From Desulfobulbaceae bacterium (GTDB lineage: Bacteria; Desulfobacterota; Desulfobulbia; Desulfobulbales; Desulfurivibrionaceae), in NCBI GenBank assembly GCA_003557565.1, contig PWOG01000062.1, forward strand, positions 1-7,522: DNA of 7,522 nt. Direction: 5' to 3'. Shown one piece after another: positions 1 to 4,485 of this stretch. The position numbers and the translations under genes are program-made. The notes below the pieces were generated by a model. It was not told the DNA's origin. It ran no database searches and saw only the letters and a list, made by a program, of their open reading frames with translations. Within the stretch, counting starts at the first letter, position 1, and each line of letters starts with the position of its first letter.

Positions 1-1377
1 GCAGGCCACCCCCGCAAGGTGGGGGGCGACCGACGCGGCATCCGACGGAGTAGTAAGCCAGACATCTTCAGCGGTGACAAAGTCATCAAAACCCCAGGCC
101 CCGGGATAATCGTCATTGCCGTCCATGGTGCGGTCGGCGAAAAGAAAACCGGTGGTATGACAGTTGAGGCAGACTGTATTGTCCCTGTAATCTCCCTCAT
201 CTTGCTCGAGATTGTCGTAGGCCGCAGCGTGGTTGGATCCCTGCCAGGGGGTGATCAGATCGCGCATGGTATCCCGGCCGTAAATGTCCTCATATTCACC
301 GGGGGGGAAGCCACCGGCGTGGCAAAAGCCGCAATAATTGTCGATTTCACCGTTTCGTTCTAAATAACTGTAGCTACCGGCGGTAATGGTTAGGGTCTCA
401 GTATCGTCGACACTGTTGCTGGCCGTAAGCTGCACTTCATAAAGGCCAACCCGGTCGGCAGTGAATTCTATTTCCTGTCCTGTACCGGGAAGGACAACAT
501 CCGTCCCCTCGGGGGCGGCAAGCAGCTCCCAGGAGTAGGAAGTGTATGGTCTGCGGCTTACATCGGTGTCCCGGCCCCGTAGCTGGACCCGCTCGCCGAT
601 TTGCACCACCCTGAGTCCCCGGAGCGAATCGGCGATCGGCTTGCCGGCAGGATCGTCGATCTTGTCGGCATCGGCATAGCCATCCCAGCCCACGGTGATC
701 AGGGGCAGGGGATGGGGCCTGGCGGTGGGGGGAAACTCCTGAAAAGCCACGACGAACTCTCCAAAACCGTCCAGGGTGGAGGTCAGCACACCCTCATCGG
801 CAGACCGGGTGGAGCTCTGGACCTGCCCGTCGCGCAGCAGAACCAGCTCGTCCTCGACCTGGTGGTATTCCACCACCGATTTTTTGTAGGGAATGCTTAA
901 GACCACCATGGCCGAGGCCTGCACCTCGTTGCCGTCACGGTCAAAAAGGCTCATGGTGTAGAGATTGCCCACGGGAAGATAGCCGTTTTGTCTGTCCGGG
1001 GAAGGATCCATTTCGATCAGCAGATATCCGCCAGCGGCCTCGTCGAGTTCCTGGCCGGAAATCGTTATGCCGCGAAAATCGCCGCTGCCGGCAAATTCAA
1101 TTTCACCTTCGGCGCTTACTCCGATTCTGGTCTCGCGAATCTCGCCGGGGCCATAGTCGGTCACTGCGCCCACCCCGTCGCTTTCGCCACGACAGGAAGA
1201 CAACAGCAAAATCAGAGCAAGAAAGGAAAGAAGAAGAAAAAGAAAAGAAGAGACGGAGGAAGAGGTGCTGGGGGAAGGCAAGAAACTGCGGCCGGCGGAA
1301 CCCGGACTGGCGTTGGCTGGTAGCCAAAGGCCTGTTGAGTCCAGACATCGTCGGCAAGGTTGGAAACCAAAATCCAT
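1..1377 (-). CDS. Multiheme c-type cytochrome lipoprotein with PKD-like domain (3' end outside window)
   Basis: This minus-strand frame is open from 1377 to the window edge (459 residues visible, no stop). A hydrophobic stretch (about residues 45-59) ends in the lipobox L-S-S-C with the lipidation Cys at 62, so the protein should be exported and lipid-anchored. Residues 63-245 are beta-rich with no firm family. Residues 246-333 look like a PKD/Ig-like domain (P-I-A-D start, Y-S-W-E-L core, G-L-Y-E-V-Q-L near the end). Two haem c sites follow, C349-G-F-C-H353 and C403-L-N-C-H407. Between them, W-Q-G-S-N-H383-A resembles the W..S.HA element of cytochrome c554-type multihaem proteins. The last visible residues, G-V-A-C459, look like the start of a third CxxCH. 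The likely role is periplasmic or outer-membrane electron transfer; the partner is unknown. The ATG at 1377 has a purine-rich AGAGGG about 9 nt upstream, but the 61-residue leader is long for a lipoprotein, so the start is uncertain (a TTG at 1281 or a GTG at 1407 are alternatives). Confidence 0.8.
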   Translation of the reverse strand, partial: MDFGFQPCRRCLDSTGLWLPANASPGSAGRSFLPSPSTSSSVSSFLFLLLSFLALILLLSSCRGESDGVGAVTDYGPGEIRETRIGVSAEGEIEFAGSGDFRGITISGQELDEAAGGYLLIEMDPSPDRQNGYLPVGNLYTMSLFDRDGNEVQASAMVVLSIPYKKSVVEYHQVEDELVLLRDGQVQSSTRSADEGVLTSTLDGFGEFVVAFQEFPPTARPHPLPLITVGWDGYADADKIDDPAGKPIADSLRGLRVVQIGERVQLRGRDTDVSRRPYTSYSWELLAAPEGTDVVLPGTGQEIEFTADRVGLYEVQLTASNSVDDTETLTITAGSYSYLERNGEIDNYCGFCHAGGFPPGEYEDIYGRDTMRDLITPWQGSNHAAAYDNLEQDEGDYRDNTVCLNCHTTGFLFADRTMDGNDDYPGAWGFDDFVTAEDVWLTTPSDAASVAPHLAGVAC

Positions 1378-1455
1378 GATAAGACACCCTCTCTCCTTGT
1401 GCCGCACCCATACTTCCAGTCGCCCTCTCTCTCAACTGAAAGCCCTTGAAGGCCA

Positions 1456-1484
1456 TGTCTAAGAAAAACAAAAGCCGGTGTCAA
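1456..1484 (-). promoter_or_regulatory. Candidate sigma70-type promoter for the cytochrome lipoprotein gene
   Basis: On the minus strand a perfect -35 hexamer TTGACA (1484-1479) is followed after 17 nt by TAGACA (1461-1456), a poor -10 with 3 of 6 consensus bases. Transcription would start near 1449, about 70 nt before the ATG at 1377. A small inverted repeat (AGCC, 7-nt loop, GGCT) lies just upstream and touches the -35 box. The -35 match and spacing support the call; the weak -10 keeps confidence low. Confidence 0.3.
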
Positions 1485-1541
1485 GCCTTAAAGCGGCTGA
1501 TAACCCATTTTGGAAACTGGCAGCAATACCCTGTTTAAACC

Positions 1542-1571
1542 AAAAAAAACGTTTTCTATGCCAGTTAGGCA
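1542..1571 (-). terminator. Weak candidate terminator after the serine hydrolase gene
   Basis: Read on the minus strand, a short hairpin TGCC-TAACT-GGCA (1571-1559) is followed, after TAGAAAACG, by a run of eight T (1549-1542). It lies about 90 nt past the stop of the serine hydrolase and before the promoter-like site of the cytochrome gene. The stem is only 4 bp and the T-run is not adjacent, so this may not function. The rest of the 1378-1663 spacer is AT-rich with no recognisable gene. Confidence 0.25.
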
Positions 1572-1663
1572 CCCTGCGGGGGTAAAATAAATATTAATTT
1601 TTTATTCTTAATTTTGATCTCGGTAAGTCCATGATTTTTGGAATGATTGTTCTTTCTGTGAAA

Positions 1664-2800
1664 CTAACGGGCCAGGCCTGCTTCCTCCATTATTTTTTTA
1701 TGCAGTTGCGGCCGGAATTTTTTTATCCGGTCGTTGCTCCGGCAGGGGTGCACCCGGTTACTCAACAGGATTATAAACAAATGTTTTTGTGGATCCAGCC
1801 AGCAGGAGGTACCGGAAAAACCCAGGTGGCCGATGCTTTCGCTGGACATATAAGGTCCGGCCGAGGAATATCCCGGCGAGGGGGTGTCAAACCCCGCCGC
1901 CCAGGTGTTTTTTGCCGTCTCATCCCAACGCCGGCAGCACCTCAGGAAATATTCTCTTTTGATCAGGGGGTTGCCTTCGCCCGGCGCTGTTTCACTCCAT
2001 CCCAGATCCAGGTAAAACTCCAGCAGCTTGGCCACCGCCGTGATGTTTCCAAAAAGCCCGGCGTGTCCGGCGACACCTCCCATCAGGGCGCAGTTTTCAT
2101 CACCCACCTCACCCCGCAACAGCCGTTGGCGCCACAAACAGTACTCCCCTGGGGCATAAATTCCCGTCACCACCCGGCCGCGATAATTAAAAAAAAGTTT
2201 GTCCTCCAATCCCAGAGGCCGATAAACATCTTCTTCGATACAGGCGGCCAGATTCTTGCCGCTGTGTCTTTCCACGATAAATCCGGCCAGGATGAACCCC
2301 GGGTCGCTGTACAGAGAACGGCTGCCGGTGGGGTAAACCAGGGGCTGGCTCAGGATATGTTGCAAAATATCCCGGTTGATATCGCGATCTTTTTTGGGGC
2401 TCAGGAGCTTAAAAAAAGGCAGATAGGCGGGAAGACCGCTGCGGTGGGTGAGAAGATCCTCCAGGGTGATATTTTTTTTGTCCCGGGGGACTTTGCTTTT
2501 CAAAAGATCTTCAAGGGTAGTGCCGAAATCGAATTTCCCAGCCGTTATCAAGGTCAGCAGCGCCGGCAGGGTGGCCAGGGGTTTGGTCAGTGAGGCAAGA
2601 TCGAAAAAGGTGTCTTGGGTTATCAATTGTCTTTCTTTTTCCCGGTATGATGTATGGCCAAAGCATTGAATAAGCCGATGCCGACAGCTTCGGCGGCCCT
2701 CAAAAACGGCAAGGGCCGCCCCGGGGAAAACCCCCCGGGCCAGGGCCTGGCTGAAAATTTTTTCTAACATTTTGTTTTGTTGGTAAAAAAAATTCATCAT
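1664..2800 (-). CDS. Serine hydrolase, beta-lactamase/PBP4B-like (class C beta-lactamase superfamily)
   Basis: The 378-residue protein has the three active-site elements of the serine beta-lactamase / DD-peptidase / esterase superfamily: S70-L-T-K73 (nucleophile Ser and general-base Lys) inside D-L-A-S-L-T-K-P, Y164-S-D166 as the second motif, and H325-L-G327 in G-H-L-G-F-S-G-T as the third, replacing the KTG of true beta-lactamases. The H-x-G form and the late L-S-N-R-V-H-P segment match the broad PF00144 group that includes PBP4B-like proteins and esterases, so the substrate (a peptidoglycan peptide or an ester) cannot be fixed from sequence. The N-terminus is not hydrophobic and shows no signal peptide, suggesting a cytoplasmic location. 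ATG codons at 2800 and 2797 both fit, with AGGGA about 12 nt upstream; a later ATG at residue 11 lacks a ribosome site. It is transcribed away from dnaN across a 352-bp spacer and does not look co-regulated with it. Antibiotic resistance should not be inferred. Confidence 0.85.
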   Translation of the reverse strand: MMNFFYQQNKMLEKIFSQALARGVFPGAALAVFEGRRSCRHRLIQCFGHTSYREKERQLITQDTFFDLASLTKPLATLPALLTLITAGKFDFGTTLEDLLKSKVPRDKKNITLEDLLTHRSGLPAYLPFFKLLSPKKDRDINRDILQHILSQPLVYPTGSRSLYSDPGFILAGFIVERHSGKNLAACIEEDVYRPLGLEDKLFFNYRGRVVTGIYAPGEYCLWRQRLLRGEVGDENCALMGGVAGHAGLFGNITAVAKLLEFYLDLGWSETAPGEGNPLIKREYFLRCCRRWDETAKNTWAAGFDTPSPGYSSAGPYMSSESIGHLGFSGTSCWLDPQKHLFIILLSNRVHPCRSNDRIKKFRPQLHKKIMEEAGLAR

Positions 2801-2892
2801 TACGATTATTTCCCTATAATTATTTATTTTTTTTGATTTATCCGGTATAATTTCTGGGTTACTGCGGCTGCCTTTCGAATATCGGGCAAATC

Positions 2893-2914
2893 CAGTAAAA
2901 AATCAGTAAAAAAA
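2893..2914 (+). repeat. Tandem 11-mer A-tract repeat (two copies)
   Basis: CAGTAAAAAAT (2893-2903) is followed directly by CAGTAAAAAAA (2904-2914), 10 of 11 bases identical, placing two A-tracts 11 bp apart. Helical spacing of A-tracts promotes DNA bending. It lies in the candidate origin, next to a second short tandem (AGTTACTC / AGTTACCA, 2918-2933). Confidence 0.7.
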
Positions 2915-2974
2915 AATAGTTACTCAGTTACCAACAAAGTTGTTAACATAAATTCCAAACCGGGTGTTGGTCGG

Positions 2975-3005
2975 CTGTTGAAAAACTGTTAAAAACCGTT
3001 AAAAA
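2975..3005 (+). repeat. Three tandem CTGTT-A5 repeats with exact 10-bp A-tract phasing
   Basis: CTGTTGAAAAA (2975-2985), CTGTTAAAAA (2986-2995) and CCGTTAAAAA (2996-3005) are consecutive. Their A5 tracts start at 2981, 2991 and 3001, exactly one helical turn apart, and a T5 tract follows at 3008-3012. This is the classic arrangement of intrinsically bent DNA. The repeats could also be low-affinity protein sites; which of these applies is not visible from sequence. Confidence 0.75.
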
Positions 3006-3019
3006 TATTTTTCCGGATT

Positions 3020-3028
3020 TTATCCCAA
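3020..3028 (+). promoter_or_regulatory. Weak DnaA-box-like site
   Basis: TTATCCCAA matches 7 of 9 positions of the DnaA consensus TTATCCACA. It lies 8 nt from the better match at 3036-3044 on the opposite strand, and its meaning depends on that clustering. Confidence 0.3.
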
Positions 3029-3035
3029 AGTTGTT

Positions 3036-3044
3036 GGTGGATAA
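3036..3044 (-). promoter_or_regulatory. DnaA box, 8 of 9 consensus
   Basis: The minus strand reads TTATCCACC, differing from the DnaA consensus TTATCCACA only at the last base. It is the strongest initiator-binding candidate in the window, 31 bp after the phased A-tracts and 109 bp upstream of dnaN. It may act in origin function, in dnaN control, or both. Confidence 0.5.
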
Positions 3045-3075
3045 ATTTAATAAATATTTCAAAAGTTTAAAAAGG

Positions 3076-3084
3076 TATTCCACA
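3076..3084 (+). promoter_or_regulatory. Weak DnaA-box-like site
   Basis: TATTCCACA matches 7 of 9 positions of TTATCCACA and forms a cluster with the sites at 3020 and 3036. It also sits just upstream of the TATAAT at 3096, so bound DnaA could affect dnaN transcription. Confidence 0.3.
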
Positions 3085-3095
3085 ATTCAACGCCA

Positions 3096-3101
3096 TATAA
3101 T
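3096..3101 (+). promoter_or_regulatory. Candidate -10 element for dnaN
   Basis: A perfect TATAAT lies 51 bp before the dnaN ATG and would give a leader of roughly 45 nt. No good -35 hexamer is found 16-18 nt upstream, so the site would need an activator or may be fortuitous in AT-rich DNA. Other TATAAT copies at 2815 and 2846 also lack a -35. Confidence 0.3.
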
Positions 3102-3152
3102 AACCATAATATCTTTTTAATTTCATATCTCTTTATTACAAGGGAAGACATT

Positions 3153-4283
3153 ATGACCATTGCCGTCAACATCCCCCGACCGGAATTCCTCACTGCCCTG
3201 TCCGCTATGCAGAACATCACCGGCAAGAAAGGAACCCTGGCCGTACTGGCCAACATCCTTCTGGAAACCGATCAGGAAGGGCTGGTAATGACCGCCACCG
3301 ACCTGGAAGTGGGAATTCGCTGCCGTATTCCCGCCGAAATACTGGACAGTGGGAACATCACCCTGCCGGCCCGCAAACTTTTCGAACTGGTCAAGGAATC
3401 AGAAGAAAGTCAGATCCATCTGGAGGAGCAGGAAAACAGCTGGGTGAAAATCAGCGGCCAGTCCAGCGACTGCCGCCTGGCCGGAATCGATGCCGATGAA
3501 TTTCCCACCTTTCCCCCTTACCGGGAAGATAACCTGGTTGCCGTATCCTCCGCCCTGATGAGCGAACTGGTCGATAAAACCATCTATTCCGTGGCCCAGG
3601 AGGGCGAAAGTAATTTCAACCTGGCCGGTATTTTATTAGAAAAAGAGGTGCTGGAGGAAGGGAGTTTTCTCCGGATGGTATCCTCCGACGGTCATCGACT
3701 TTCCATGATGGAGGGCAAGGTTGACGCTGACTTGTCCGCCCTGGATATGGACCGGGTGATCCTGCTGCCCAAAAAGGGGGTCCAGGAGATCCGCAAGCTC
3801 TGCGACGACAATGAAACCGTCTATCTGGGCCTGGAGGAAAAACAGGCGGTGCTCAAGGCTGGTGGCTATACCCTGGTAATCCGCCTGATGAGCGGTGATT
3901 TTCCCGATTACAAAGGAATCATAAAGGTGGTGGACAAGACCCGGCATATCGGTATTGACCGCCAGCAGATGATGCACTCCTTAAAAAGGGTCAATATCTT
4001 CACCGAAGACAGGTATAATGCAGTCAATTTTATTATAAAAAACAACGCCATCAAGCTCTTTTCCCAGAACATGGATTACGGCAGCGCCAGGGAAGAAGTT
4101 CCCGCCGTCTACGAGGGGGAGACCATGGAGATCGGTTTTAACGGCAAGTATTTTTACGAAGCTCTGCAGGTTATGAAGAGCGAAAAGGTAAAGGCCTACA
4201 TCAATTCCGAGGAAAGTCCCTGCCTGCTCCAGGGCGACAAGGATCCGGGTTATCTCAGCGTGATAATGCCCATGAAGCTTTAG
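3153..4283 (+). CDS. dnaN: DNA polymerase III subunit beta (sliding clamp)
   Basis: The 376-residue protein matches the usual clamp length (366 in E. coli). The clamp is a ring-shaped dimer, three similar domains per subunit, that encircles DNA and tethers polymerase III; it also docks other replication and repair proteins. Family landmarks are in order: T-D-L-E-V-G-I (49-55), R-K-L-F-E-L-V (74-80), S-D-G-H-R-L (178-183), L-P-K-K-G (205-209), S-G-D-F-P-D-Y (247-253) and the C-terminal M-P-M-K-L (372-376), which helps form the peptide-binding pocket for partner proteins. Domain limits fall near residues 120 and 250. The ATG is preceded by AAGGGAAG at a normal distance. It is the first plus-strand gene after the candidate origin and is followed by a 202-bp spacer to gyrB. 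dnaA is not upstream. The gene appears intact. Confidence 0.97.
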   Translation: MTIAVNIPRPEFLTALSAMQNITGKKGTLAVLANILLETDQEGLVMTATDLEVGIRCRIPAEILDSGNITLPARKLFELVKESEESQIHLEEQENSWVKISGQSSDCRLAGIDADEFPTFPPYREDNLVAVSSALMSELVDKTIYSVAQEGESNFNLAGILLEKEVLEEGSFLRMVSSDGHRLSMMEGKVDADLSALDMDRVILLPKKGVQEIRKLCDDNETVYLGLEEKQAVLKAGGYTLVIRLMSGDFPDYKGIIKVVDKTRHIGIDRQQMMHSLKRVNIFTEDRYNAVNFIIKNNAIKLFSQNMDYGSAREEVPAVYEGETMEIGFNGKYFYEALQVMKSEKVKAYINSEESPCLLQGDKDPGYLSVIMPMKL

Positions 4284-4392
4284 TAACTCAAGCAGCCGCA
4301 CCGCACCTTCGGGCGATCAGCCCGGCTTTTGGTACCCGGTGTACGCGGCGCCGGTCTGCTAACCCGAATCTGCGGCACGGCTGCTTGGGTTA
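4284..4392. repeat. 109-bp imperfect palindrome between dnaN and gyrB
   Basis: The element begins on the first base after the dnaN stop. Its two halves pair in one constant register around 4338: 4284-4298 with 4378-4392 (15 pairs, one G-T), 4301-4305 with 4371-4375 (5), 4308-4313 with 4363-4368 (6), 4318-4320 with 4356-4358 (3), 4322-4326 with 4350-4354 (5) and 4332-4335 with 4341-4344 (4), separated by small, mostly symmetric mismatches. About 41 of 54 possible pairs form, counting G-T. The outer arms read TAACTCAAGCAGCCG and its near complement, and both ends are TA. This is the architecture of a MITE- or ERIC-like intergenic repeat; as RNA it would be one long hairpin in the dnaN-gyrB transcript. 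No other copy is visible here, so repeat-family status is inferred. Confidence 0.75.
4310..4330 (+). terminator. Possible dnaN terminator inside the palindrome
   Basis: CGGGC-GATCA-GCCCG (5-bp perfect GC stem, 5-nt loop) is followed by GC and TTTT (4327-4330), 27 nt after the dnaN stop. It resembles a short intrinsic terminator but competes with the long-range stem of the 109-bp palindrome, as the same CGGG bases pair with 4363-4366 there. The T-run is short, so termination would be partial at best. Confidence 0.35.
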
Positions 4393-4397
4393 CGGCC
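4360..4397 (+). terminator. Alternative hairpin at the right arm of the palindrome, gyrB leader
   Basis: TAACCCGAA (4360-4368) can pair with TTGGGTTA (4385-4392), giving 8 bp with one bulged G and a 16-nt loop. CGGCCTTTT follows directly. This fold excludes pairing of 4378-4392 with 4284-4298, so the leader has two mutually exclusive structures. The T-run is short and terminator activity is uncertain. Confidence 0.25.
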
Positions 4398-4485
4398 TTT
4401 TAGATTAACAGGTTGCTGGCCTTGGTGAACGAATTACAAGCTTTAAGATGTAAGTTTAACTTTAACGGAGAATGGAATAACAGCC

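Larger units (their letters stand above)
2801..3152. other. AT-rich divergent spacer, candidate replication origin (oriC)
   Basis: No gene is visible in these 352 bases. The region is much more AT-rich than the flanking genes, sits exactly where gene orientation switches from minus to plus, and is next to dnaN-gyrB-gyrA. It holds one good and two weaker DnaA-box-like nonamers clustered at 3020-3084, tandem A-tract repeats at 2893-2914 and 2975-3012, an AACAA-AG-TTGTT inverted repeat near 2932-2943 and the palindrome TGTTAACA at 2941-2948. AT-rich runs at 3045-3075 and 3095-3135 could serve as unwinding elements. Origins beside dnaN are common in bacteria. With only one near-consensus box the call is an inference. 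Confidence 0.45.

Noticed and set aside
1103..1484. Two minus-strand open frames overlapping the cytochrome N-terminus in other frames
   Set aside because: They overlap the frame carrying the lipobox and haem motifs, are low-complexity across the pyrimidine tract, and show no family features. A frameshift joining one of them to the cytochrome was considered but is not needed.
1378..1663. Riboswitch or sigma54 promoter upstream of the cytochrome gene
   Set aside because: No GEMM (c-di-GMP) core or GG-N10-GC sigma54 pattern with proper spacing was found on the minus strand; only a partial sigma70-like site is supportable.
1631..2593. Long plus-strand open frame (320 codons) opposite the serine hydrolase
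   Set aside because: It is antisense to a gene with three intact catalytic motifs, and its translation shows no recognisable domain. It is a shadow of the minus-strand gene.
4310..4392. tRNA-like stretch with a CTGCTAA loop and CCCGAATC
   Set aside because: The anticodon-type stem has only 3 of 5 pairs, there is no GGTTCGAATCC T-arm, and no 7-bp acceptor stem fits. The pairing is better explained by the palindrome centred at 4338.
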